From positions 4,092,001 through 4,156,000 of the forward strand of contig NZ_CP061725.1 of the NCBI RefSeq assembly GCF_014764405.1: 64,000 nucleotides of DNA, written 5' to 3'. A program made the position numbers and the translations under genes. The stretch is from Micromonospora craniellae (lineage in GTDB: Bacteria; Actinomycetota; Actinomycetes; Mycobacteriales; Micromonosporaceae). The notes under the pieces were generated by a model. That model ran no database searches, was not told where the DNA came from, and saw nothing but the letters and a program-made list of their open reading frames with translations. Every line of letters starts with the position of its first letter. The first letter of the stretch is position 1. Positions 46,329-55,483 of the stretch are shown one piece after another.

Positions 46329-49037
46329 GTGAGTGAAGCAGGGCAACCCGGTGCCGCCACCCCGGGAGAGCACGGCGACGGATCGGGTCAGCGGGATGAC
46401 CTGGCCCGTTCCGGCAACGGGTGGGCACCGTCGGCGGCCGACTGGTCGTGGGGGACGGAAGGTTCCCGCGACCTCGGTGCCCCCCGGCGTCGCGCCGAGC
46501 CGCCCTCCGGCTGGGCGACCGCCTCACCACGCTACGCCGACCTGCCCGCTCCCGCCGGTGACCAGCCGGAGCTGGAACGGGCGACACGGACGAACGGACA
46601 CCACGTCAACGGCGTGCAGCCCGGCGACGAGTCGTCGGCCGGTCGACACACCCCGGTCAGTGCCCCACCCGGCCTGCGTGACTCGGGTCGTGATGCCGGC
46701 CACGACCGGCTGGTGGTGCCGGCGCCGCGTCCCACCCCCTCCGGCGAGCAGCCGGTGACCTCGACCTCCGGGCTGCCGACCTCGGCGCCGCCCGCCGTCC
46801 AGGTGCCGCCCGTCGGCACCGCCGCCTCCGGTTTCGAGATGCCGCCCGGCCTGCACGCGCCCACCGCCGAGCGGGCCGGGGACGACCCGTCCGTCGGGCG
46901 GTCGCACGGCTGGGACGAGCCCTACCCGGCCGAGTCGACCGGCGCGTCCCACCCCGCCTCCGAGCCTTCCGGCCCGTCGGGTGACCGCTTCGGTGCCGAC
47001 CAGGTCGGTGGTTGGCCCCTGCCGAGTGCCGACCGGCGCGCCGGTCGGTCGGCGGGAGGCGAGCCGGCCGACGACGAGCGGCCGAGCTGGGCCCGCTCCG
47101 GTCCGCCGAGCGACTGGGCGCCGTCCTGGGCTCGCGGCGAGGACGAGAGCAGCCGGCGTGCGCGGGAGACGTCGGCGCAGAGCTGGACCAGTGAGCCGAG
47201 CCGGCCGTACGAGCCGGTCCGGGCGGAGCCGACCCGCCCCTACGAGCCGGTGCCGGTCGAGCAGTCCCGACCGTACGAGCCGACCGCCGCGCCACCGACG
47301 CGGGACCGGCCCTCGTGGGCAGCCGAGGAGCGGCCCACCTGGTCGACGTCCCCGGTCAGCGGCGCGCCGGCCGACGAGCGCCCGGCCTGGTCGATGTCCC
47401 CGGTCAGCGGCGCGCCCGCCGACGAGCACGCCTCCTGGCAGGCCCGTCCGGTCAGCGCGGCCCCGGCCGACGAGGGTCTGCCGTGGGGCGCGCGTACCGA
47501 AGAAGGTCTGCCGTGGGGCGCGCGTACCGAGGAGGGGTTGCCCTGGGGGACGCGGGTCGGCGGCCCACCGCCCGCCGACGACCGCCCGCCGTGGGCGCTC
47601 GGCCAGGCCAGCGCACCGCCGGCCGCCGCGCCGGCCGGACCACGCGAGACGACCCCGCCGGAGCCTCCCGTGCCGCCGGTGACCGAGGCCACGAACGACT
47701 CCGGCAAACCGGCCTATCGGCCGTTCCGACTCCGTCCGGTGCCCAGCGACCCGGGGCCGACCGCTCCGGCGCCCGCCTCGCCCTGCCCGCCCGCCACACC
47801 GGCCCACACCGAACCGGTGACCGGCGCTCCGGCGTCCGACGTGCCCACGCACCGTGAACGCACCCCGTCCGCGCCCGTACCGACGAGCGCTGCCCCCTAC
47901 GCGGCCCGCCGATCCGCCCCCGATCCCGAGCCGGCCGGCGACCGATCGCCGGACAGCACCTCGGCGGTGTTGCCGCAGCGCGTCCCCGCCGAGCCGGACG
48001 TGCCCGTCGTGCCGGAGCCGCCAGCCGTGGAGCCACCCGCCGAGACTCCGGAACTCGCCCGGATCGCCACCCATCTCCGCCGCGACGACGAACCGGCGCC
48101 GTTGCGGGAACGGCCCGAGGGCTTCGACGTCAACGCGATCCTCGACGCGGTGCGGGGCGTGGCGGGGGTCCGCGACGCGGCCCTGCGGCGTACCCCGGCC
48201 GGCGCCCACAGCCTGCGTCTGGATCTGGCCGACGGTGCCGACCCGGCGGAGGTGAGCCGGCACGTGGCCCGCCTGCTCCAGGAACGGATGGGGCTGGCCG
48301 CCGCGCCGAGCGGAGTGCCGGGACCACCGGCCACGCCGGTACGCCGCCGGTCCACCGAGACCCGCGACGGCGGCGAGTCGCGCCCGCCCGCCGAGCCCCG
48401 TCGCCCGGTGGTCCGCCCGGCTGGCGCCCGGACGGAGGCTCCGCCGGTCCGGACCGAGCCGGAGCCCGCCCGACGTCGACGTCCGACGCCCGCCCCGCCC
48501 CGGGGACGGGCCGTCGTCGAGGAAACCGGCCCGACGGGCAGCCCGGCGACGCTCGGCGCCTCCTACTCGGGCGGACAGCTCACCACGACCGAGTCCGCGC
48601 CGTCCCGGCCCCTGGACACCGGCGGGGTGCCCGGCCCCCGGGTGGTGCTCGACCACGTCCAGGTCAGCACGTTCGGGCTCGATGCGACCGTCGAGGTCCG
48701 GCTGCTCGCCGGGGACCAGAACGCCGCCGGGTACGCCACCGGGCCAGCCGTCGACGGGTACGTGTTGCGGCTGTGCGCGGTGGCCGCCGCGGCGGCGATC
48801 GACGAGTTGCTGCACGGCGTCGACGCCACCGCCGAGCGGGGACGCTGTTTCGTGGAGCACGCCGCCGTGGTGCCGTTCGGCAACTGCGAGGTGGCCACCG
48901 TCGTGGTGCTGTTGGTCTGCGACGGATGGGTCGAGCAGTTGGCCGGTTCCGCGTTGGTGGCCGGCGACCCCCGGCAGGCGGTGGTGCGGGCCAGCCTGGC
49001 CGCAGTGAACCGCCGGCTGGAGGCTCTGCTGGCCTGA
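46329..49037 (+). CDS. large intrinsically disordered protein with a conserved C-terminal domain
   Basis: 902 residues from GTG 46329. Residues 1-640 are low-complexity Pro/Ala/Ser/Glu sequence without predicted fold, including tandem repeats: PVSGAPADER/E units and three copies of DEGLPWGAR/TEEGLPWGAR-like units near 375-405. A short helical part FDVNAILDAVRGVAGVRDAAL and SLRLDLADGADPAEVSRHVARLL lies near 600-660. The last 130 residues are folded: VVLDHVQVSTFGLDATVEVRLLAG, FVEHAAVVPFGNCEVATVVVLLV and ALVAGDPRQAVVRASLAAVNRRLEALLA (shown in parts). No family is recognised. It precedes an alpha/beta hydrolase by 23 bp. Confidence 0.8.
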   Translation: MSEAGQPGAATPGEHGDGSGQRDDLARSGNGWAPSAADWSWGTEGSRDLGAPRRRAEPPSGWATASPRYADLPAPAGDQPELERATRTNGHHVNGVQPGDESSAGRHTPVSAPPGLRDSGRDAGHDRLVVPAPRPTPSGEQPVTSTSGLPTSAPPAVQVPPVGTAASGFEMPPGLHAPTAERAGDDPSVGRSHGWDEPYPAESTGASHPASEPSGPSGDRFGADQVGGWPLPSADRRAGRSAGGEPADDERPSWARSGPPSDWAPSWARGEDESSRRARETSAQSWTSEPSRPYEPVRAEPTRPYEPVPVEQSRPYEPTAAPPTRDRPSWAAEERPTWSTSPVSGAPADERPAWSMSPVSGAPADEHASWQARPVSAAPADEGLPWGARTEEGLPWGARTEEGLPWGTRVGGPPPADDRPPWALGQASAPPAAAPAGPRETTPPEPPVPPVTEATNDSGKPAYRPFRLRPVPSDPGPTAPAPASPCPPATPAHTEPVTGAPASDVPTHRERTPSAPVPTSAAPYAARRSAPDPEPAGDRSPDSTSAVLPQRVPAEPDVPVVPEPPAVEPPAETPELARIATHLRRDDEPAPLRERPEGFDVNAILDAVRGVAGVRDAALRRTPAGAHSLRLDLADGADPAEVSRHVARLLQERMGLAAAPSGVPGPPATPVRRRSTETRDGGESRPPAEPRRPVVRPAGARTEAPPVRTEPEPARRRRPTPAPPRGRAVVEETGPTGSPATLGASYSGGQLTTTESAPSRPLDTGGVPGPRVVLDHVQVSTFGLDATVEVRLLAGDQNAAGYATGPAVDGYVLRLCAVAAAAAIDELLHGVDATAERGRCFVEHAAVVPFGNCEVATVVVLLVCDGWVEQLAGSALVAGDPRQAVVRASLAAVNRRLEALLA

Positions 49038-49060
49038 GCGGCCCGGGGCAGACTGGAGTG

Positions 49061-50023
49061 GTGAAGCCCGCCACCCTCTGGCCCGATCGGTTGTTGCCCG
49101 CGCCCTCGATGCCACCGCCCTGGCCGGGCCGGAAGGTTGTCCTGGACGGCACCGTGACGTACGTCCGGGAGACGCCGGCCACCGGCCCGGACGCGGACCC
49201 GGCGCTGTACGTGCACGGCCTGGGCGGATCGTCGCAGAACTGGACGGACCTGGCCGGCCTGCTCGCCGACCGTCTCGACGGCCAGGCGATCGACCTGCCG
49301 GGGTTCGGGCGCAGCGAGCCGGGTCTGCGGTACACCCTGCCGTCCTTCGCGGACCGGGTGATCCGTTGGATCGAGCACTCCGACCGGGGCCCGGTGCACC
49401 TGTTCGGCAACTCGCTGGGCGGGGCGATCTCGGTCCGGGTGGCCGCGCTGCGGCCGGATCTGGTGCGGACGCTGACCCTGGTGTCGCCGGCCCTGCCGTT
49501 CCTCGACTTCCGGCGGTCGTTGCAGGGTCGGATGTTGCCGCTGCTGGCGATCCCCCGGGCCGAGCGGCTGGCCGCCTGGCGGCTGGCCCAGATGGCGCCG
49601 GAGGTGATGGCGCAGCAGGTGATGGAGGCGTGCGTGGCCGACCTCAGCCGGATCTCCGAGCAGCGCCGGCAGGAGGCGGTGGAGGAGATCCGGGTGCGGT
49701 ACGAGGCGACCCACTACGCCGCCGCGTACGTCCGCACGTTCCGGGGGATCGTCTCCAGTTTCCTGCGGTCGTACCTGCCGGGGTCGGGGTCACTGTGGCG
49801 GATGGCCCGCTCGGTGGGGACGCGCACGCTGGTGGTCGGCGGGCGGCAGGACCGGCTGGTCGACGTACGCGTGGCCCCTCAGACCGCGCGGGTCATTCCG
49901 GACAGTCGACTGTTGATGCTCGACGGGGTCGGGCACGTCGCGCAGTTGGAGGTGCCGCGCGTGGTGGCGCGGGCCGTGGTCGGCCTTCTCACCGAGTCGG
50001 AGGACTGCGCTCGGGAGGGATGA
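49061..50023 (+). CDS. alpha/beta hydrolase
   Basis: 320 residues; GTG 49061. Oxyanion loop VHGLGGSSQNW, nucleophile elbow GNSLGGAIS, acid in GGRQDRLVD and His in GVGHVAQLE complete the triad. Substrate unknown; small esters or lactones likely. Its mycobacterial counterpart sits beside the DUF3152 gene too, so the neighbourhood is conserved. Confidence 0.9.
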   Translation: MKPATLWPDRLLPAPSMPPPWPGRKVVLDGTVTYVRETPATGPDADPALYVHGLGGSSQNWTDLAGLLADRLDGQAIDLPGFGRSEPGLRYTLPSFADRVIRWIEHSDRGPVHLFGNSLGGAISVRVAALRPDLVRTLTLVSPALPFLDFRRSLQGRMLPLLAIPRAERLAAWRLAQMAPEVMAQQVMEACVADLSRISEQRRQEAVEEIRVRYEATHYAAAYVRTFRGIVSSFLRSYLPGSGSLWRMARSVGTRTLVVGGRQDRLVDVRVAPQTARVIPDSRLLMLDGVGHVAQLEVPRVVARAVVGLLTESEDCAREG

Positions 50024-50032
50024 CCTGGCAGG

Positions 50033-50935
50033 ATGACGCGAATGCGCAGTCCTGCTGGTCGTCGTGGATCTCGCTTCACCGGCCGACACAGCCACTCGCT
50101 TGAGCCGGTCACGACCACCCGGCGGCGGCGTGCCGTGCTGCTCCGGCTGGCCGTGCTGGTGGTAGCCGTCGGGGCCGGTGCGGCGCTGGTGACCGGCGCG
50201 ACCCGGACTCCGGCCGGCTCCGCCGACGAGGTGACGGCGGTGACGTCCCCGCCGGTGGCCCTGTCCTCGCCCGTGCCCTCGACTTCGCCCGGGTCGCCGT
50301 CGGTGGTCGTCCCGTCGCCCGTGCCGGTGTTGCGGGAGTCCGGGCCGGTCCCATCGTCCGGGCCCGGCCGGTTCGACTACGACGACCGGACCGGGCCGGT
50401 GCTGGGTGCGGCCGGTGACGCGCGGCGGTACCGGGTCGCCGTGGAGTCCGGTGCGGGCGTGGACGCGGGCGAGTTCGCCCTCGCGGTCCGGGCGGCGCTG
50501 GCGGGTCCGGGAAGCTGGGTGGACAGCGGGCGGCTGCGGTTGCGGCAGGTGGAGACGGCGTCCCGGTACGACTTCACCGTCTATCTGGCGACGGCCACCA
50601 CGGCGGGGCGGATGTGTGCCGCCGGTGGGGTCGACATCCGGATCGGTGGCCGCCCGTACACCTCGTGCCGGGCCCCGGGAAAGGTGATCATCAACCTGGA
50701 CCGGTGGCGGCAGTCGGTGCCGCACTACGTCGAGGCCGAGGTTCCGCTCTCGCTCTACCGCGCCTACGTGATCAACCACGAGGTCGGGCACGAGTTGGGC
50801 AACCGGCACGAGCGCTGCCCGGGACGCGGTGAACCGGCACCGGTGATGATGCAGCAGACCCTCTTCCTCAAGGGGTGCGTCGCCAACCCCTGGCCGTACC
50901 TGGACGGGAAGCGGTACGCCGGTCCTCCGCTGTAA
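50033..50935 (+). CDS. DUF3152 secreted/membrane metalloprotease-like protein, copy 1
   Basis: 300 residues. Membrane helix at about 36-56 after a basic N-terminus, a Pro/Ser linker, then the conserved domain: RRYRVAVESGAGVDAGEF, YDFTVYLAT, YTSCRAPGKVIINLDRW and INHEVGHELGNRHERCPG, a HExxH-like zinc site with a third His (NHEVGHELGNRH). The domain ends QQTLFLKGCVANPWPYL. ATG 50033 or 50042 may be the start. Mycobacterial Rv3207c is the single-copy relative. Confidence 0.9.
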   Translation: MTRMRSPAGRRGSRFTGRHSHSLEPVTTTRRRRAVLLRLAVLVVAVGAGAALVTGATRTPAGSADEVTAVTSPPVALSSPVPSTSPGSPSVVVPSPVPVLRESGPVPSSGPGRFDYDDRTGPVLGAAGDARRYRVAVESGAGVDAGEFALAVRAALAGPGSWVDSGRLRLRQVETASRYDFTVYLATATTAGRMCAAGGVDIRIGGRPYTSCRAPGKVIINLDRWRQSVPHYVEAEVPLSLYRAYVINHEVGHELGNRHERCPGRGEPAPVMMQQTLFLKGCVANPWPYLDGKRYAGPPL

Positions 50936-50995
50936 AGGTGAACCGACGGTGCGGTAATACGCTGATACGCCCGATTATGGTGCGACGATGGCCTC

Positions 50996-51817
50996 ATGCC
51001 GTCTTCGCCCCTCAACGGTCGCCCCGGGCTGCCGGACCCACCGCCGGAATCCCGGCCGGAGGGTCCGCCGCCGGGGCGGCGTCCGGCGGCCCGGCGGCGT
51101 CGGCGGCGGCTGGCGGTGACCCTCTCGGTGGCACTGGCCCTGACGGTCACCGTCGTGCTGCGGATCGCGCCGACCGGGGATCGCCCGACCGGCGTGGCAC
51201 CGGCCGGCCGGGCCTACGACGACACGGCGACGCAACCGGGGCCGGCGTACCCGACGGCGGGCGTGGGCAGCTTCGCGGTGGCCGGCGGCCAGTCCCCGGT
51301 ACGCGGCCTGGACGGCCCGGTCGTGTCCTACCGGGTGGCCGTCGAGCAGGGCGCCGGCCAGGATCCGGACGCCTTCGCCACCGAGGTCGACACGGTGCTC
51401 GGCGACCCGCGTAGCTGGATCGGGTCGGGGGAGCTGCGGGTCCGGCGGGTCGACGACCCGGAGTACGCCGACTTCACCGTCTACCTGGCCACCCCGGCCA
51501 CCTCCGAGGCGATGTGCGCGACCGGTGGCCTGAGCACCGAGGGCTACACCTCGTGCCGGCTGCCCGGGGAAGTGGTCATCAACCTGGCGCGCTGGTCCGA
51601 GGCGGTACCCGACTACGGGGCGCCGCTGGCGGTGTACCGGGCCTACGTGATCAACCACGAGGTCGGCCACGAGTTCGGCGAGGGGCACCAGGCGTGCCCC
51701 GGTCCGGGCCGACCGGCGCCGGTTATGCAGCAGCAGACGTACGGCCTGGACGGCTGCCGGGCGAACGCCTGGCCCTTTCTCGACGGCGTGCGGTACGCCG
51801 GCGACCCGGCCACCTGA
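50996..51817 (+). CDS. DUF3152 metalloprotease-like protein, copy 2
   Basis: 273 residues, same layout as the previous gene: basic start, membrane helix near 38-56, linker, then YRVAVEQGAGQDPDAF, YADFTVYLAT, YTSCRLPGEVVINLARW and INHEVGHEFGEGHQACPG with the same zinc-ligand pattern. The two copies share all motifs but are clearly diverged, so they are an older tandem duplication. The gap between them is 60 bp. The neighbour downstream is moeZ. Confidence 0.9.
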   Translation: MPSSPLNGRPGLPDPPPESRPEGPPPGRRPAARRRRRRLAVTLSVALALTVTVVLRIAPTGDRPTGVAPAGRAYDDTATQPGPAYPTAGVGSFAVAGGQSPVRGLDGPVVSYRVAVEQGAGQDPDAFATEVDTVLGDPRSWIGSGELRVRRVDDPEYADFTVYLATPATSEAMCATGGLSTEGYTSCRLPGEVVINLARWSEAVPDYGAPLAVYRAYVINHEVGHEFGEGHQACPGPGRPAPVMQQQTYGLDGCRANAWPFLDGVRYAGDPAT

Positions 51818-51940
51818 CCTCGGCTGTCGGCTATTCCCGCTCCCGCATGCCGGGCGACGTGTCGCTGCTCATGGTCGCCGGGCGGGGCGGCGAGCAACAA
51901 TGGCCCGGTTGACCGCCACATCGATCCCGGGGAGTCCACC

Positions 51941-53122
51941 GTGTCGTTGCCCCCGCTCGTCGAGCCTGCCGCCGAGCTGACCGTTGACGAGATCCGCCGC
52001 TACTCCCGTCACCTGATCATCCCCGATGTGGGAGTCACCGGGCAGAAGCGGCTGAAGAACGCCCGGGTGCTCTGTGTGGGCGCCGGGGGTCTCGGTTCGC
52101 CCGCGCTGATGTACCTGGCCGCCGCCGGTGTCGGCACGCTCGGCATCATCGACTTCGACACCGTCGACGAGTCCAACCTGCAGCGGCAGATCATCCACGG
52201 GGTGTCCGACATCGGCCGGTCCAAGGCCGAGTCCGCCGCGGCGAGCATCCGCGAGATCAACCCGCTGGTCAACGTCGAGATCCACAACACCGCGCTGGAC
52301 CGGGACAACGTCCGGGACATCTTCGCCCAGTACGACCTGATCGTCGACGGGACGGACAACTTCGCCACCCGGTACATGGTCAACGACGCGGCGGTGCTGC
52401 TCGGCAAGCCGTACGTCTGGGGGTCGATCTACCGGTTCGACGGCCAGGCGTCGGTGTTCTGGGCCGAGCACGGCCCCTGCTACCGCTGCCTCTACCCGGA
52501 GCCCCCGCCGCCCGGCATGGTCCCCTCCTGCGCCGAGGGCGGCGTGCTCGGCGTGCTCTGCGCCTCGATCGGCTCTATCCAGGTCAACGAGGCGATCAAG
52601 CTGCTCGCCGGCATCGGTGAGCCGCTGGTCGGCCGGCTGATGGTCTACGACGCCCTGGAGATGAGCTACCGCAAGATCAAGGTCCGCAAGGACCCGAACT
52701 GCGTGCTCTGCGGCGAGAACGCCACCCTGACCGACCTCATGGAGGACTACGAGGACTTCTGCGGCGCGGTCTCCGAGGAGGCCCAGGAGGCGGTCGTCAA
52801 CGCGACCATCACCGCCTCCGAGCTGAAGGAGTGGCAGGACGCCGGCAAGGACGTCTTCCTGGTCGACGTGCGGGAGCCGGCCGAATACGAGATCGTCAAC
52901 ATCCCCGGTGCGACGCTGATCCCCAAGGGAGAGATCCTCTCCGGCGAGGCGCTGTCCCAGCTCCCGCAGGACCGGCAGATCGTGCTGCACTGCAAGTCCG
53001 GGGTCCGCTCCGCCGAGGCGCTCGCCGCGCTGAAGGCGGCCGGCTTCCGGGACGCCGTGCACGTACAGGGCGGCGTGCTCTCCTGGATCAAGCAGATCGA
53101 TCCCTCCCTGCCCGCGTACTGA
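51941..53122 (+). CDS. moeZ: adenylyltransferase/sulfurtransferase MoeZ
   Basis: 393 residues; GTG 51941 after GGGGAG. ThiF/MoeB-type E1 domain at about 10-270: GAGGLGSPAL (ATP), DESNLQRQ, GTDNFATR and zinc CxxC pairs CYRC and CVLC; then a rhodanese domain at about 285-390 with the active Cys in LHCKSGVRSAEA. MoeZ adenylates and sulfurates small sulfur-carrier proteins (for thiamine, molybdopterin or cysteine-type pathways). Mycobacterial moeZ (Rv3206c) is also next to DUF3152. The palindrome copy 2 follows immediately after its stop. Confidence 0.95.
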   Translation: MSLPPLVEPAAELTVDEIRRYSRHLIIPDVGVTGQKRLKNARVLCVGAGGLGSPALMYLAAAGVGTLGIIDFDTVDESNLQRQIIHGVSDIGRSKAESAAASIREINPLVNVEIHNTALDRDNVRDIFAQYDLIVDGTDNFATRYMVNDAAVLLGKPYVWGSIYRFDGQASVFWAEHGPCYRCLYPEPPPPGMVPSCAEGGVLGVLCASIGSIQVNEAIKLLAGIGEPLVGRLMVYDALEMSYRKIKVRKDPNCVLCGENATLTDLMEDYEDFCGAVSEEAQEAVVNATITASELKEWQDAGKDVFLVDVREPAEYEIVNIPGATLIPKGEILSGEALSQLPQDRQIVLHCKSGVRSAEALAALKAAGFRDAVHVQGGVLSWIKQIDPSLPAY

Positions 53123-53126
53123 TGTA

Positions 53127-53174
53127 AGGAGGGGCCCCTTTCTAACGCCTCAGGTATAGAAAGGGACCCCTCCT
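53127..53174. repeat. dispersed palindrome family I, copy 2
   Basis: Arms AGGAGGGGCCCCTTTCTA (53127-53144) and TAGAAAGGGACCCCTCCT (53157-53174) with one mismatch, loop ACGCCTCAGGTA. It starts four bases after the moeZ stop and may terminate it. Other copies at 21636, 55435 and 60050. Confidence 0.92.
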
Positions 53175-53290
53175 AACACCCCAGCCGTCGACGGTCCGAG
53201 CATCCGGCCGTCGACGGTCCGAAACACCCGGCTGTCGGCCGGTCCCACCTGCCCGTTGTACCGAGGCGGGATCAAGTTTCCGCCGGTAGC

Positions 53291-54121
53291 GTGGCCGCCG
53301 TGGTCGACATCGACGCCGCGATCGGATTCGTGGTGGCTCACGGGGACACGGTCGAACGTGCCCGCCTCTCCTGGCTGCGCACCGGCACGCCACCGCCGCC
53401 GGAGACGCTGGACAGCGCCGAGGTCGGCCAGGCCCCGGGCGGCGGTTGGCCCGCCTCCTGGGGCGACGAGGTCGCGTCGGTCGACGCGACCTGCTTCCGC
53501 CTCGCCGAACTGGACGACCTCGGTGCGCTGGGTCGCCCGGCCGCCCGCCGCGCGCTGGACTGGCTGGCCGCCGGCCAACAGCGCGACGGCTGCTGGGAGG
53601 AGGATCCGGCGCTGGCCGAGACCGCCCCGGAGTGGGCCCGGCCGGGCAGCCCGGAGGCGCGGCTCTACCTGACCGCCAACGCCGCCTTCTGGCTCACCGT
53701 GGCCGGATTGGACGCCCGTGCCGCCGGGCCGTTGGACCACCGGGTCGGCGGCGCGTACGCCGGGGTGGTGCACGCCGCCGGGCAGGCGCTCGCCGCGCAG
53801 CTGCGCTCCGACGGCAGCTGGCCGTCCTTCCTGGCCGTTGGTTGGCTGAGCGCGGCAGTCCTGCACCGGCAGCAGCTGTTCTACGAGTCGGCGCGGATCA
53901 AGGCGGTGCTCGCCGAGCGGATGCCGCAGGCGTCCCCGGCCGACGCCGCTTGGCTCGCCTCGACCCTGCGCCGGGTCGAGGTCGACGAGCAGGAGTGGAC
54001 GATGGTCGCGGCCCGCCGTCGGCTCACCGATACGCAACGCAGCGACGGCGGCTGGAGCAGCGACGACGGGCACCAGTTCGACGTACACGCCACCCTGGCG
54101 GTGATCCGGGCCTTCCGTTAG
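53291..54121 (+). CDS. terpene cyclase/prenyltransferase-fold (alpha-toroid) protein
   Basis: 276 residues; GTG 53291. Three QW-type motifs are visible: QQRDGCWEED, LRSDGSWPSF and QRSDGGWSSDDG, the repeating signature of squalene-hopene cyclase and prenyltransferase beta-subunit barrels. The catalytic DxDD of cyclases is not seen. At half the length of a real cyclase, it is likely a stand-alone barrel with a binding role or a degenerate enzyme. Confidence 0.72.
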   Translation: MAAVVDIDAAIGFVVAHGDTVERARLSWLRTGTPPPPETLDSAEVGQAPGGGWPASWGDEVASVDATCFRLAELDDLGALGRPAARRALDWLAAGQQRDGCWEEDPALAETAPEWARPGSPEARLYLTANAAFWLTVAGLDARAAGPLDHRVGGAYAGVVHAAGQALAAQLRSDGSWPSFLAVGWLSAAVLHRQQLFYESARIKAVLAERMPQASPADAAWLASTLRRVEVDEQEWTMVAARRRLTDTQRSDGGWSSDDGHQFDVHATLAVIRAFR

Positions 54122-54170
54122 CGTGCGTGTGTCGCAGGCCAGCCGGGGACACCGGCCCGGACGCCCGCCG

Positions 54171-55415
54171 TCAGCCACGCAGGTGACCGTCCCCGGTGAC
54201 CACGTACTTGGTGCTGGTCAGCTCGGGCAGGCCCATCGGGCCACGGGCGTGCAGCTTCTGGGTGGAGATGCCGATCTCGGCGCCGAAGCCGAACTCGCCG
54301 CCGTCGGTGAACCGCGTCGACGCGTTGACCATCACGGCCGCCGCGTCCACCCGGGCCACGAACTCCCGGGCGGCCGACTGCGAGTCGGTGACGATCGCCT
54401 CGGTGTGGCCGCTGCCGTAGAGCCGGATGTGCGCCACCGCCGCGTCGAGCGAGTCGACCACGGCCACCGAGATGTCGGCCGAGAGGTACTCGGTGGCGAA
54501 GTCCTCGTCGGTCGCGGCGACCACCGCGTCGGAGTACGCCGCCGTCCGGGCGTCGCCGTGCACGGTCACCCCGGCCTCGGCGAACGCCACCAGCATCGGA
54601 GGCAGTACGGCGTCCGCCACGTCCCGGTGCACCAGCAGCGACTCGGCGGTGTTGCAGGTGGACAGACGTTGCGTCTTGGCGTTCAGCGCGATCGACACGG
54701 CCTTGACCGGGTCGGCGGCGGAGTCCACGTAGACGTGGCAGTTGCCCACCCCGGTCTCGATCACCGGCACCGTCGACTCCTCGACCACGGTCCGGATCAG
54801 CGACGCGCCGCCGCGCGGGATCAGCACGTCCACCAGCCCCCGGGCCCGCATCAACTCCTTGACCGAGTCGCGCGAGGCGGCGTCGAGCAACTGCACCGTG
54901 TCGGCGGGCAACCCGGCATCGGCGATCGCGTCCCGCAGCACCGTCACCAGCGCCGCGTTGGAGTGTGCGGCCGACGAGGAACCGCGCAGCAGAGCCGCGT
55001 TGCCCGACTTCAGGCAGATGCCGGCGGCGTCCACGGTCACGTTCGGCCGGGCCTCGTAGATGATCCCGACCACGCCGAACGGCACCCGGATCTGCCGCAG
55101 CTCCAGCCCGTTGGGCAGGGTCGAGCCGCGGACCACCTCGCCCACCGGGTCGGGCAGCCCGGCCATCTGGCGTAGCGCGTCGGCGATGCCGGCCACTCGA
55201 CCCTCGTCGAGGGCGAGCCGGTCCAGCACGGCCGCGCTCAGCCCGGCCTCCCGCCCGGCCGCCAGGTCCGCCTCGTTCGCGGTGAGGATCTCCGGCGTAC
55301 GCGCCACCAGCGCGTCGGCCATCGCGTGCAGCGCCGCGTCCTTGGCCGTACGCGTCGCCACGGCCAACGCCTCTGCCGCCGTACGCGCCCGTCGGGCCTG
55401 CTCGCTCACGCTCAT
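54171..55415 (-). CDS. proA: glutamate-5-semialdehyde dehydrogenase (gamma-glutamyl phosphate reductase)
   Basis: 414 residues. ALDH-fold with the NADPH-binding region VPFGVVGIIYEARPNVTVDAA, active-site LSTCNTAES (Cys), and GNCHVYVDSAADP. It reduces gamma-glutamyl phosphate in proline synthesis. ATG 55415 has AAGGAG six bases away. It lies 68 bp after proB on the same strand, with palindrome copy 3 in the gap. Confidence 0.96.
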   Translation of the reverse strand: MSVSEQARRARTAAEALAVATRTAKDAALHAMADALVARTPEILTANEADLAAGREAGLSAAVLDRLALDEGRVAGIADALRQMAGLPDPVGEVVRGSTLPNGLELRQIRVPFGVVGIIYEARPNVTVDAAGICLKSGNAALLRGSSSAAHSNAALVTVLRDAIADAGLPADTVQLLDAASRDSVKELMRARGLVDVLIPRGGASLIRTVVEESTVPVIETGVGNCHVYVDSAADPVKAVSIALNAKTQRLSTCNTAESLLVHRDVADAVLPPMLVAFAEAGVTVHGDARTAAYSDAVVAATDEDFATEYLSADISVAVVDSLDAAVAHIRLYGSGHTEAIVTDSQSAAREFVARVDAAAVMVNASTRFTDGGEFGFGAEIGISTQKLHARGPMGLPELTSTKYVVTGDGHLRG

Positions 55416-55434
55416 CACACGCTCCTTCGAGGTA

Positions 55435-55482
55435 AGGAAGGGTCCCCTGCTAACGCCTCGTGCATAGGAAGGGTCCCCTGCT
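55435..55482. repeat. family I element, copy 3, arranged as direct rather than inverted arms
   Basis: AGGAAGGGTCCCCTGCTA (55435-55452), spacer ACGCCTCGTGCA, then TAGGAAGGGTCCCCTGCT (55465-55482). The two arms are direct copies (AGGAAGGGTCCCCTGCT), so one arm is turned round compared with copies 1 and 2. It fills most of the proB-proA gap; the proB stop begins at 55486 (minus strand reads TGA at 55484-55486). Confidence 0.9.
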
Positions 55483-55483
55483 T

